Shown piece by piece: positions 17,283 to 25,661 of a stretch of DNA of 64,000 bases (its first letter is position 1; each line of letters opens with the position of its first letter). Source of the DNA: Paenibacillus pabuli (GTDB lineage Bacteria; Bacillota; Bacilli; Paenibacillales; Paenibacillaceae); assembly GCF_039831995.1 (NCBI RefSeq), contig NZ_JBDOIO010000003.1, forward strand, positions 372,001 to 436,000, written 5' to 3'. The position numbers were made by a program, and so were the translations under genes. Under the pieces are notes generated by a model. The model did not search any database. It worked only from the letters and a program-made list of their open reading frames with translations, and was not told the DNA's origin.

Positions 17283-19583
17283 ATGAATCTGAAAAGAAAT
17301 ATGTCCATAGTTACCGCTGTAGCTGTACTGCAAGCATTTGCAGTTGGTTCAGCAAACGCACAACCCGTGGATCAAGGGGATGCAGCAGTTGTCCAGCCCG
17401 CCAAAGTAGAATCAGTAGAGGTCATGAAGAAAGAAGTGCCGCTTACCGAGAATGAAATAAAGATAAAAAACAGCACAGCATCCTCAAAAGCTGAATCTTC
17501 TGAAGAAGGCAACGAAGCCACCAAATCAGTGGGCGTGGAGACAACACCTGCGACAGAAAATGATCCGCCTGCTAGTGGTAAAGAAACAACAACGGATGAA
17601 TCCGAGGACGGTTCTGCGATTCAGGAAGGAACCTCAGAAGATGACAAGACGACAGCTACTCCAGCTCAAGTCGAGCAGCCTTCAACAGGTCAGACTACTA
17701 CCGGTACATCAGGTGGAGACCTTACATTGTACATGAATAGCAATAAAATGGATCAGGATGGGATATCGTATCTTGCTGGCCAGCCAATGACTGTAAAAAA
17801 CGGTGTATCCTATGTTGCGATCCGTGCACTGGTGGACCGTGTGGGGTACGGGGTAAAATACGATAACAAAACCAAGGAAACCATCATTATCAGTGGTGAA
17901 AATGAGCTCCGATTTAAAACGAACAGCAAGGTCTATACCGTTAATGGGGAGTCCAGAACAATGAAAGGCCCTGCGTATCAGCAAAAAAATACGTTTATGG
18001 TGCCGTTAACTTCCATTACTCAAGCTCTCAACATTTCCTACAAGGTGAATCAGTCAGCGAAAACAGTGGTGCTGAATCTACATAAGAAACCCGTTGCAAG
18101 CTTTGTAATTTCCCAGAAGGAAATTTTTGCGGGAGATCAAGTGGATTATGTGACTTCCTACAACTCTCCAAATGGACTGGAGCTTGCCAGCGAACGCTGG
18201 ACAGGTCGTCAGGAATCGTTTGATCAAGCTGGTACATATACGATATCATATCAAGTTCAGGATTCAAACGGTCAATGGAGCGACCCCTATTCGGTTACAA
18301 TTCAAGTTTTGCAGCCTAATCTTCCTCCTGTGGCTTTGTTCACAACGGACAAGGAACAATATAAGATGGGCGAAAAAATAACATATATCGACCAAAGTAC
18401 AGATGATGAAGGTAAGATTGAGAAAACGGTTTGGGATAACAATCCGCTTGCATTCTTTGAACCTGGAGCCAAGACGGTGACATTGACCGTTACCGACAAC
18501 CATGGTGCTACTAATACGTATTCCAAAGTGATAAACATAACCGATGAGACGTTATATAATTTTTCGGATTTTAATTTACTCTTCACTCCGGTTGGACAGA
18601 AGTTTACCTTTAATGGTGGCGAAGTGACTGCCATGGAGAAAGTGCCTTATACCTATAGAGATGAGGCAAGTTTGCTCATCCGCAGCAACAGTCCGGAAAC
18701 GGTTAATACAGAAGGCATCGTGTATAAAGAATCATCTTCGGGGCAGACCCGTTTCATGATTCACCATGTGAACAATACAGGCAAAAGAGTGAAAATGTAT
18801 GTTATTGCAACGAACAACAACCCATATCCAGCAGTATTCGAACAACAAAATATGGGCTTTGCTGGACCTACTCCGTTTGCTACCGTAGCCGGCAAATTGT
18901 CGATTGATAAATGGTTCAAGTCGATTCAGACTGGAGCTGATCAAAAGAAAGAGTATATAGAACCTGGAGAAAGCAAGCTGATCTTGACCGAACTCAATAA
19001 AACTCCAATGAAGGAAGGGCAAGTAATCTCGCTCTATTCCGACGCATTCAGCGATTATACCCTGGACTATAATGTTATCCTGGTTGAAGAAAATAAAGAT
19101 CCGTTCGAAGCTTTACCGACGCTTCCTGTACTTGATCGGGATGGTGTGCACAACCGTGGCACGTACCCGAATGCAACACGTATCATAACGTACGATCAGC
19201 AAGTGGGAGCTACACCAGCACGTTTGCCCCTAGGAGACAACGTTAGTGACCCGAATTTGGTTGGAACAGATCCAATGGCTTACATTGAGGCTTCCAATGC
19301 AGGTAACTTTGGGGTGTTATACAAAATCACGCTCAGCAATGTGGCACCGCGTACACTAATCTCTTTTAATCCGCGTGGAGGAAAGTACTTTGGAGTAGCG
19401 CTCGTGAACGGCCAGCTTGTACAAATTGTTGATGGTAGCATATCTGTCAACAACTCGAGTGAACAGAGCGTACTCTACCGCACAGGATCCAATTCGGAAA
19501 GTGTAACAATTCTTTTCTCGGCCGCGCCAGGAAGCAACCTGCCGGTTAATCTGCTCTTTACACCGCTTCCGATGGAGAAGTAG
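17283..19583 (+). CDS. Exported stalk-domain protein with PKD-like repeats
   Basis: About 766 residues from ATG 17283. The open frame extends to an ATG at 17139, but only the 17283 start gives a proper signal peptide (cleavage after SANA, near residue 25). A low-complexity acidic/Ser/Thr stretch (about 30-145) leads to a copper-amine-oxidase-N-terminal-like stalk domain (about 146-262, with PMTVKNGVSYVAIRALVDRVG), followed by two PKD-like domains (about 265-340 and 345-425, with DNHGATNTYS) and a 340-residue C terminus I do not recognise. The stalk domain is common in Paenibacillus surface proteins and does not imply amine oxidase activity. AAAGGGG lies about 12 bases upstream. There is no SLH domain, so attachment is unclear. 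Confidence 0.82.
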   Translation: MNLKRNMSIVTAVAVLQAFAVGSANAQPVDQGDAAVVQPAKVESVEVMKKEVPLTENEIKIKNSTASSKAESSEEGNEATKSVGVETTPATENDPPASGKETTTDESEDGSAIQEGTSEDDKTTATPAQVEQPSTGQTTTGTSGGDLTLYMNSNKMDQDGISYLAGQPMTVKNGVSYVAIRALVDRVGYGVKYDNKTKETIIISGENELRFKTNSKVYTVNGESRTMKGPAYQQKNTFMVPLTSITQALNISYKVNQSAKTVVLNLHKKPVASFVISQKEIFAGDQVDYVTSYNSPNGLELASERWTGRQESFDQAGTYTISYQVQDSNGQWSDPYSVTIQVLQPNLPPVALFTTDKEQYKMGEKITYIDQSTDDEGKIEKTVWDNNPLAFFEPGAKTVTLTVTDNHGATNTYSKVINITDETLYNFSDFNLLFTPVGQKFTFNGGEVTAMEKVPYTYRDEASLLIRSNSPETVNTEGIVYKESSSGQTRFMIHHVNNTGKRVKMYVIATNNNPYPAVFEQQNMGFAGPTPFATVAGKLSIDKWFKSIQTGADQKKEYIEPGESKLILTELNKTPMKEGQVISLYSDAFSDYTLDYNVILVEENKDPFEALPTLPVLDRDGVHNRGTYPNATRIITYDQQVGATPARLPLGDNVSDPNLVGTDPMAYIEASNAGNFGVLYKITLSNVAPRTLISFNPRGGKYFGVALVNGQLVQIVDGSISVNNSSEQSVLYRTGSNSESVTILFSAAPGSNLPVNLLFTPLPMEK

Positions 19584-19630
19584 GTCGTTGTCTCTTATAA
19601 AATTGCCGAGGAACAGGAATATGGTTCAAT

Positions 19631-19645
19631 TAAAAGTCGCTAATA
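19631..19645 (+). repeat. Left half of a repeated hairpin split by the IS
   Basis: TAAAAGTCGCTAATA is the left arm of the repeat seen intact at 38.1, 44.1 and 47.2 kb. It ends in ATA, the left copy of the target duplication, directly at the IS boundary. Confidence 0.75.
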
Positions 19646-19688
19646 TGGTCATAACCCCGTCAAGTAGACAGTTCTAAAAAGACAAAAT

Positions 19689-20556
19689 TTAAGCTGCGGC
19701 CGTTTCCCGGTATTCTATCGGGGAACGGTCGTTTAGTTTTTTCTGAAATCGGTTTTGGTTGTAAAACAATATGTATTCGCTTACTTGCTGTTCAACCTCT
19801 GCTTTGTTTGCCGCCTTATTCAAGTATATTTTCTCGGTCTTTAAATGAGAGAAAAAAGACTCGGGTACAAGCATTATCTAAGCAATTTCCACGCCTGGAA
19901 TGACTGCCTAACATGCCGAGCTGGTTCAGTTTACGGTTAAAGGGCTTCGAAGTATATTGAAATCCTTGATCCGAGTGTAGGATTACACCACTCAGATCCA
20001 CGTGCTGACGGAGTCTATCCAGCGTTTCATGAACTAAAGCAAGGTCATTTCGTTCAGAAAGATGCCACGCTACAATTTCATTATTGTATAAATCCTGAAT
20101 AACAGAGAGATACACAAAGTGTTCTCCAGCACGAATATAGGTAATGTCCGTAACCAGCTTCGTTCGTGGTGTATCCGCCCGAAACTGGCGCTCAAGCCGA
20201 TTCGGGTTCACCACAGAGGCTTGTTTTCCAAAGAATCGACGCTTTTTTCGAATGACAGAACAGATGCCTAATTGTTTCATTAATCGGTACACCTTTTTGT
20301 GGTTGACTCGAAGGCCTTCCCGTCGTAAAGCAACGGTCATTCGAAGATAGCCAAAGTAAGGATGCACGCGATGGATGGCAAGCAAATGGGATTCTAGTTC
20401 ATGTTCCTTGTGTCTACGCTCTTTTGCTGCTGCAATGCTTTTTCTCCACTTGTAATAACCCGAGCGGGAAACCGCAGCTAACTTCAAGAGCCAAGCCAGA
20501 CTATGGCGTGCTCTCAGGTCCTCAATGATTTGAAATCTGGCTGCTTTACTCGTCAC
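19689..20556 (-). pseudogene. IS3 transposase orfB (DDE integrase), frameshifted
   Basis: The main frame (19816-20556) starts at an ATG that overlaps the orfA stop and contains HTH_21 sequence (HPYFGYLRMTVALRREG) and the integrase core with catalytic Asp in VTDITYI and VILHSDQGFQYTS. It then reads NCLDNAC followed by a wrong frame. The correct continuation ESFFSHLKTEKIYL...RSPIEYRETAAA is in the overlapping frame 19689-19874. One extra C in the ACCCG stretch near 19863-19866 would explain it. The break falls directly before the catalytic Glu, so the product should be inactive unless the base is a sequencing error. Confidence 0.82.
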
Positions 20557-20852
20557 TCCTTGTGTAGATTTGGATACTGCTTTTTTAAGTATTCAATTTC
20601 CGCCCGCAAATACGCCATCTCTTCTTCCATACTGGAAAACTTGGTTCTAGGGCGTCCCCGTTTGGGTGCAGCAGGTTCTAGACTCATTCCCTGTTTCGCT
20701 TTGGCTGCCCACACTTGTACCTGAGATTTATTTTGAATATCTAAACGCGTCGCTACTTCACGTATACTCATATGTTCTTCGTTGACCAGCCGGACGGCCT
20801 CCAATTTCAACTCCAAGGAGTACTGCCGGTATGTTTGACCTTTTTTAGCCAT
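20553..20852 (-). CDS. IS3 transposase orfA (helix-turn-helix subunit)
   Basis: A 99-residue protein with the IS3 orfA/HTH_8 start YSLELKLEAVRLVNEEHMS, helix-turn-helix REVATRLDIQNKSQVQVWAAK, and a C-terminal leucine/isoleucine coiled coil (MEEEMAYLRAEIEYLKKQ). It binds the IS ends. AAAAAAG (plus-strand 20580-20586) near its 3' end is the slippery heptamer used in this family for -1 frameshifting to make OrfAB. Confidence 0.88.
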   Translation of the reverse strand: MAKKGQTYRQYSLELKLEAVRLVNEEHMSIREVATRLDIQNKSQVQVWAAKAKQGMSLEPAAPKRGRPRTKFSSMEEEMAYLRAEIEYLKKQYPNLHKE

Positions 20853-20935
20853 GAAAAAATCCCCTTCGTTTACATGATTAAGTTCATCTTAACAGATGTC
20901 TTTTTTCTCATGTCTACTAAAAGGGGATAATACCA

Positions 20936-20952
20936 ATATAGCGGCTTTTTTG
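20936..20952 (+). repeat. Right half of the repeated hairpin split by the IS
   Basis: ATATAGCGGCTTTTTTG is the right arm and T-run of the repeat whose left arm is at 19631-19645. It begins with the second copy of the ATA target duplication. Confidence 0.75.
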
Positions 20953-21214
20953 TTTTTTTGTATAACATCAAAACTGAAGTTGATAACAAGAAGTCGTACC
21001 AATGGCTAAAGTGGACAAAGCAATGCCGATCCTGACTGGATGACGAACTACTAAGAGTAGATTTACTTACGTATGAAAATATAATCGTTATAATAGACAT
21101 TTAAAGTCTTTATTAGGCGTTAGATTTTCCGTATACGTCAAAAATGCAGTGCAGAATTATTAAAAAGAGATGCAGCAATAAAATGGATAAAGTACAAATA
21201 CAGGTGGGGAGAAG

Positions 21215-21537
21215 ATGGATATTTTTGAAACTCAGTATAGGATGATCCAACAAACCAGGGAATCATTATTTCGTTATTGTGAGACGGTAACTCAGGAAGA
21301 TTACGTGAGAGAAGTTGAAACATTAAGTGGAGCATCTATACGAAATTTGCATGTCCATGAAGCAGATTGCTATCCCCTAAAGTTCAAGCATCTTGGTATA
21401 GTGACAGCGTAGAATTAACAGAATTATGGTTATTTACACACACCATCACCCACGAATTTCACCATCAGGGGAAAATCGTAAAGATAGGCCGGTACCTGGG
21501 TTACATTCCACCCAAAATGAACTTGGCTAAACGTTAG
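21215..21537 (+). pseudogene. DinB-family gene with internal deletion
   Basis: ATG 21215 has a good GGTGGGG site and begins a DinB-like N terminus (about 52 residues, up to the metal-site region HVHEADCY), then runs out of frame to a stop at 21410. In another frame, from 21409 to the stop at 21535, lies the matching C terminus with ELWLFTHTITHEFHHQGKIV, the HxxxH-type metal site and family closing GRYLGYIPP. Relative to full-length members of about 150-160 residues, roughly 60 central residues are missing. The gene is therefore a deletion-derived pseudogene. DinB proteins are four-helix metal-binding enzymes, several of them thiol transferases. Confidence 0.75.
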
Positions 21538-21623
21538 CTGCTAGCTGTACGATTTCAACAGCTTTGCATCGTTAAAGCCAGAACAAGTTGGCTTCTCAAA
21601 ATTGTTGACTGGCATCGTTACAT

Positions 21624-22049
21624 TTACAGATCTTTCATATTGAATTGCATACGTGTGAGCATATCAGTCATCAGTGCGACTTCTTCTTCACTGAAATCAA
21701 GCATCATCTGGTGAACGAACTGGTTTCGATCCTGCTTAAAGTTGGCAATATGCGTGAGTCCTTGTTCAGTTAACCGGACAAACGTTTCTCTTTGGTCGAT
21801 GGGATTTCTTCTTCTTGATACCAAACCATCTGCTTCCAGCTGCTTCAAATGGCGTGTAATGGCAGCACTGTCAATGTGAATGGCCTTTTGCAAATGACTT
21901 TGAGTAACCTCTTCATGAATATAGAGATGATACAGCAGAATGTACCGTGAGGAACTGATCCCCGTACAACGTTCAAATTTGGGTTTTAGTTGATTACTTA
22001 TATTTTTAAGTAGAATTAACAAGTTTTCTTGCTCCAGTGAACAATTCAT
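21624..22049 (-). CDS. MarR-family transcriptional regulator
   Basis: About 141 residues from ATG 22049, which has AAGGAGGGG five bases upstream; the longer open frame to 22142 lacks a site. The winged helix is clear: TQSHLQKAIHIDSAAITRHLKQLEADGLVSR (recognition helix) and RRNPIDQRETFVRLTEQG (wing). It lies 144 bases downstream of a nitroreductase gene on the same strand and probably controls it, a common MarR arrangement for sensing quinones, phenolics or oxidants. There is a single Cys in the ERCTGI segment besides the N-terminal one, so a redox-sensing mechanism is possible but not shown. Confidence 0.88.
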   Translation of the reverse strand: MNCSLEQENLLILLKNISNQLKPKFERCTGISSSRYILLYHLYIHEEVTQSHLQKAIHIDSAAITRHLKQLEADGLVSRRRNPIDQRETFVRLTEQGLTHIANFKQDRNQFVHQMMLDFSEEEVALMTDMLTRMQFNMKDL

Positions 22050-22193
22050 GTGTGCCCCTCCTTGAATGGTGCCGAATATCTTGGAAAAGCAGCCTGGTAA
22101 CGAAGGCAAATCCCTTCCAAGACATTCAGCAGCTAAAGGCAACTATATCACAATCTGGTGCTTACTCGCACCAAAACATGCAGCTGATTTAAC

Positions 22194-22832
22194 TTAAGCC
22201 CAGAATGTGGTTTCTTCGGCTGGCAGGCGGTAAGAAGTATATCCCTCGCTTGCAGCTTTTCCGATTGTCAGTAGCATGACGGGTACATAACGTTCCTTGT
22301 CCAATCCAAACACTTCGGCAATTTGATCTTTTTCATAACCGCCGATTGGATTGGTGTCATAGCCATGCGCACGGGCAACCAGCATCAATTGCATGGAAAC
22401 GAGACCCGAGTCAAGCATAATGACATCATTCATTTCAGCATCAGACATGCTGTTATAGATCGGTTTGAATGCGTTTAATTGAAAGTCCTTAACATCCTGT
22501 GGCATTAAGCCAAGCTCAACGGCTTTCCCATAAATGTTTTCAGCATAATCGAAGTTGTTTTTGTCCGCAAACACGGCAATGACAGCAGAAGCTTGAGCCA
22601 CTTTTTCTTTGTTGAAGCGGGACAGTGGGACGAGTTTCTCTTTTCCCTCTGGAGTATCCACAACAAGGAAGCGCCAAGGTTGCATGTTTATGGAGGAAGG
22701 GGCAGTGCTTGCTTCATTAATGATTTGAGTCATTTCTTCTCTGCTGATTTTTACGGATGAATCATAAGTCTTAATAGAGCGGCGTCCGTATATAATTTCA
22801 TTGAAGTCGTTTGTTTTTTGGTATGCTTTCAT
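22194..22832 (-). CDS. Nitroreductase-family FMN oxidoreductase
   Basis: About 212 residues from ATG 22832 (AAAGGGAGAG eight bases upstream); the open frame extends to 22907 but without a site. Family features are GRRSIKTYD (FMN phosphate contact) near the start, APSSINMQPWRFLVV (FMN-binding loop) and the C-terminal GGYEKDQIAEVFGL. Members reduce nitroaromatics, quinones or flavin using NAD(P)H as homodimers. It is followed by the MarR gene. The nearest functional types are the NfrA/YdgI-like reductases; the physiological substrate is unknown. Confidence 0.88.
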   Translation of the reverse strand: MKAYQKTNDFNEIIYGRRSIKTYDSSVKISREEMTQIINEASTAPSSINMQPWRFLVVDTPEGKEKLVPLSRFNKEKVAQASAVIAVFADKNNFDYAENIYGKAVELGLMPQDVKDFQLNAFKPIYNSMSDAEMNDVIMLDSGLVSMQLMLVARAHGYDTNPIGGYEKDQIAEVFGLDKERYVPVMLLTIGKAASEGYTSYRLPAEETTFWA

Positions 22833-22874
22833 AATAGTTACTCTCCCTTTATCTATTAGTTGAGGCATCAATAT

Positions 22875-22901
22875 TTGATTAGTCAATAGTTGATAAGTCA
22901 A
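22875..22901 (-). promoter_or_regulatory. Tandem TTGA-N4-TCAA boxes upstream of nitroreductase
   Basis: TTGATTAGTCAA (22875-22886) and TTGATAAGTCAA (22890-22901) are two near-identical 12-mers, each with TTGA/TCAA symmetry, 15 bases apart centre to centre. Read on the minus strand each supplies a TTGACT -35-like hexamer. They lie 43-69 bases before the nitroreductase start, a good position for operators of the downstream MarR protein. Binding is inferred. Confidence 0.6.
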
Positions 22902-23077
22902 ATACAATTGAAAGCTAAGTTGTTTTCAACTATTTTTTTCGTGTTAAAATATTACAATAATGATTTGAGATTTTATATTGTTAAGTTGCATAATGAAGAG
23001 AATAGGCGGTTGTCGAATCTAGTTGATTAGAATTCAACGGGTGAAAATAAGCACTGAGAAGAGAGAGGGAAATCGAA

Positions 23078-23533
23078 ATGAAAACAATCAAGCGCATGAT
23101 GGAGCATCTGTATTGGGCGGACGAACGCATCTTGGATGCGCTTCAGGAGAGCGAGATGAAGAACAAGGAACTGTTGAAGTTGGTTAGGCATGTCGCGGTG
23201 GCTGAACGGGTCTGGTTGTCCCGATTGCAGGGCAAAGGCAGCGCGCAATATTCGTTGTGGGAGGAGGCGGAAGATCTCACGGTGATCCGGACCATGTTCG
23301 AAGAAAACGCCGAGCAGTATCGGGTCTATATTAAAGGGCTTGATGAATCCCTGTTGGACGAAATGATCGATTATGCGAACCAAAGCGGGGTTCCGTTCCA
23401 AACGTCCGTCCGAGATATCCTGTCACAGGTCATTTTACATGGGCAGTATCACCGAGGACAGATCAACCGTGCACTTCGAATCGAATCGGCAGAGCCTGTC
23501 CAAATCGATTACATCACGTTTGCAAGGCTTTAA
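23078..23533 (+). CDS. DinB-family metalloprotein
   Basis: A 151-residue four-helix-bundle DinB/YfiT-type protein. The metal ligands are visible as His in LVRHVAVAERVW (about residues 40-51) and the HGQYHRGQ pair (about 120-127). The family includes bacillithiol/mycothiol-dependent transferases and proteins of unknown role, found in low-GC Gram-positives in large numbers. It starts at ATG 23078 behind GAGAGAGGG. It is not obviously linked to the neighbouring genes; a decayed second DinB gene lies about 1.5 kb upstream. Confidence 0.85.
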   Translation: MKTIKRMMEHLYWADERILDALQESEMKNKELLKLVRHVAVAERVWLSRLQGKGSAQYSLWEEAEDLTVIRTMFEENAEQYRVYIKGLDESLLDEMIDYANQSGVPFQTSVRDILSQVILHGQYHRGQINRALRIESAEPVQIDYITFARL

Positions 23534-23610
23534 CGGGGCTAATAAGCACTATTACATCAAATGAGATTGGCTTTGAATAACGGGGAATGACAGTTGATAG
23601 CTGAACTATT

Positions 23611-23650
23611 TGAAAAAATAGCAAGGAGCTTCTGCTGCTAGCTCCTTGCT
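23611..23650 (-). terminator. Terminator of the GH125 gene
   Basis: AGCAAGGAGCT (23620-23630) pairs with AGCTCCTTGCT (23640-23650). On the minus strand the stem is followed by ATTTTTTC, so it ends leftward transcripts from the GH125 gene. Confidence 0.75.
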
Positions 23651-23784
23651 TAGATATTCGATCATTACTCCTGAATCGACTGAGCCCTTCTTCTATTTTA
23701 AGGGGCGCAGCGGTTTTTTTAGTTGCAGTACAATATTTTCTTTGCGGTAGTGTTTTTTTGAGGGTTCGGATCAGCAGGCAGGGC

Positions 23785-25065
23785 TTAAACAATTCCCTTG
23801 TCCATTGCTTTGCTGATCAGCGTAGCAAACAGGCTGTTGGACCAGGCGAACCACTCGCGTGAAAAATCGGAGGGGTCATCCGGGTGGAACCCTTCATGCA
23901 TATATCCGGTATCTGCATCGGTCCGGACCAGCATATCAATTAATCCTTTGATTTCCTCATCGTTATCTGCTGTCAGCGCCTGCATGGATAGTGCCATATG
24001 CCACACATAACCACCTGGCGTATGCGGACTGCCGATGCCTTTGGCATGTTTACCCTCGAAGTAGAAGGGGTTGTCGAAACTGAGGGCAAATCGGCGGGTG
24101 TTCTGATAGATTTCATCCTCCACACCCACATAACCAATATAAGGAATGGATATCAATCCCGGTGTACCAGCATCATCCATCAGTGAATAATTACCATATC
24201 CATCCGTTTCATAGGCGTAGATTCTGCCGTATTTCGGGTGATTCACAATTCCATACGTCCGGATGCCGAAGTCGATTTCCTTGCGCAGCTTCGCTGCCCG
24301 GGCCGCCAGTCTTTCGTCCTCATAGACGACGCTTGCAATCTCGCGGATATAGTCCAGAATCACCACAGCGAACATATTCGAGGGAATGTTGTAGCCGAAC
24401 TGGCAGCTATCATCACTCGGGCGGAAGCCGGACCAGCTCATACCGGTGTAGTTGACAGGCATGCCGCGTCCGTTATTGTACAAGGTCTCCGTGTCCTGAA
24501 GCGTCTGCCGGATGAAATGGTAGGGCGATTTCTCCCCGTGGTACTGCTCCGTTTCGATAACGTTCACGATGGAGCTCAGCGCTCGGTAGCATTCGGTATC
24601 GAAAATATCCGTTTGTTCCGCTTCCTTCCAGTACATGTACGCCAGCTGTACAACGAAGCACAGAGAATCCAGCTCGTATTTGCGCTCCCACATCCATGGG
24701 TTTAGATTGCAGTCATCCGTAGCCCGGTAATGCTTGTCGCTTGCCGTTTCGTTGAAGGCGTTAGTATATGGATCAATGTTGACATAGAACATCTGCCTTG
24801 CAATTAAACCGCGGAGAATTCGCTGCAGCTCGGGATCGTTTTTGGCAAAAGGAATATAATGACGCACCTGCTCCGTGGAATCGCGCAGCCACATGGCCGG
24901 GATATCCCCGGTGAATACGAAGGTGGTACCGTCTTCAAGCAGCTTCGTTGTTGTCTCTAGCGTGTTCGGAAAACAGTTGCGGAACAGCTTTTGCAATTTT
25001 GGATGATGGGCAAGCCGTTCGTCGGCCTCTTTCAAATACGCGGTAATGGAAGATGGCAGGTTCAT
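23785..25065 (-). CDS. Glycoside hydrolase family 125, exo-alpha-1,6-mannosidase-like
   Basis: A 426-residue protein matching GH125 over its whole length. Typical stretches are FTGDIPAMWLRDSTEQVRHY (about residues 50-69), MSWSGFRPSDDSCQFGYNIP (about 208-227) and the closing DPSDFSREWFAWSNSLFA. GH125 enzymes are inverting exo-alpha-1,6-mannosidases. There is no signal peptide, so it acts in the cytoplasm on imported mannosides. ATG 25065 has AGGAGGAG at good spacing; the TTG at 25071 is too close to it. Two bases after the stub of a GH38 gene on the same strand, and divergent from a sugar ABC transporter, it belongs to a mannan or N-glycan-type oligosaccharide locus. Confidence 0.9.
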   Translation of the reverse strand: MNLPSSITAYLKEADERLAHHPKLQKLFRNCFPNTLETTTKLLEDGTTFVFTGDIPAMWLRDSTEQVRHYIPFAKNDPELQRILRGLIARQMFYVNIDPYTNAFNETASDKHYRATDDCNLNPWMWERKYELDSLCFVVQLAYMYWKEAEQTDIFDTECYRALSSIVNVIETEQYHGEKSPYHFIRQTLQDTETLYNNGRGMPVNYTGMSWSGFRPSDDSCQFGYNIPSNMFAVVILDYIREIASVVYEDERLAARAAKLRKEIDFGIRTYGIVNHPKYGRIYAYETDGYGNYSLMDDAGTPGLISIPYIGYVGVEDEIYQNTRRFALSFDNPFYFEGKHAKGIGSPHTPGGYVWHMALSMQALTADNDEEIKGLIDMLVRTDADTGYMHEGFHPDDPSDFSREWFAWSNSLFATLISKAMDKGIV

Positions 25066-25067
25066 AG

Positions 25068-25303
25068 TCAAACTCCTCCTATATTGTTAAAGTTGGGTTG
25101 TACCGATTGCAGGGCATAGGTGACAATTTGGGCCTTGCCGACGGAGCTGCGGAGAATTCCTTCATCTGATATTCGTCCTTTTCCAGGATCTCCAGAAGTT
25201 CGTTCATCAGCTTCGCCAGCAGAACATGATGACGCCCGTATGGCATATACCATTCCCGGTCCCAGAGAGTGTGGGAGATTAGGTGGGCAGTTGTACGGGT
25301 CAA
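25068..25303 (-). pseudogene. GH38 alpha-mannosidase remnant
   Basis: A TTG start at 25303 behind TAGGAGGT opens the unmistakable GH38 N terminus HLISHTLWDREWYMPYGRHH; the usual motif is HTHWDREW, so one His has become Leu. The mannosidase sequence stops after about 45 residues (EILEKDEYQ). A short C-terminal-like tail (VGKAQIVTYAL) continues in a different frame to a stop at 25068. A normal GH38 enzyme has 800-1000 residues, so nearly all the gene is deleted while its start signals and end survive. Confidence 0.72.
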
Positions 25304-25661
25304 GACAGAAACCTCCTAATATCATCAGTCAATGATTCAGTCTTGGCATTCGTAGCAAATATTTGCATACCTGCCCGGCGATCACAATATGTAACTTTTG
25401 CAGGGAGAAGAGAGGTTCATAATTCACATATTATAGACATGCTCCATCGGTTGGCATTTGCATTACGGCAAGCTGAAAAGTACCGCAGCAGCGCGGATTT
25501 ACACTCTCTCTAACATGACAATGCACAACCTACATATTTACTGTGTCAGGTAAGTTTCACTACACTTTGAATTGTAAGCGCTAGCATGAAAGGGAACAGC
25601 CAGAATGCGAAGTGAGACATGAATTTATGTAACGAAAACTACCATAGAGAGGAGTGGGGGA
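25304..25661. other. Divergent promoter region of the mannoside locus
   Basis: About 360 bases between the GH38 remnant and the ABC transporter. It contains one cre-like box (25573-25586) and otherwise no gene-like frame; the open frame at 25283-25513 overlaps the remnant antisense and has no ribosome binding site. No confident -10/-35 pair was identified. Confidence 0.5.
25573..25586 (+). promoter_or_regulatory. cre (CcpA) box upstream of ABC transporter
   Basis: TGTAAGCGCTAGCA matches TGWAANCGNTNWCA in all but one position and has the palindromic GCGC core. It is about 75 bases before the first permease start. It shares TTGTAAGCG with the boxes at 9.7 and 48.3 kb. Confidence 0.65.

Larger units (their letters stand above)
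19646..20935 (-). mobile_element. IS3-family insertion sequence, 1290 bp
   Basis: It encodes the two overlapping orfs of an IS3-family (IS150-like) element on the minus strand. The ends are imperfect inverted repeats starting with TGG: left TGGTCATAACCCC...AGTAGACA (19646-19670) and right, read inward, TGGTATTATCCCC...AGTAGACA (20935-20911), continuing into a shared AAAAAGACA. The flanks carry ATA at 19643-19645 and 20936-20938, a three-base target duplication. Removing the element and one ATA restores a terminator-like hairpin. Both boundaries were deduced from the repeats alone. The transposase gene is frameshifted, so the copy is probably not autonomous. Confidence 0.82.
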
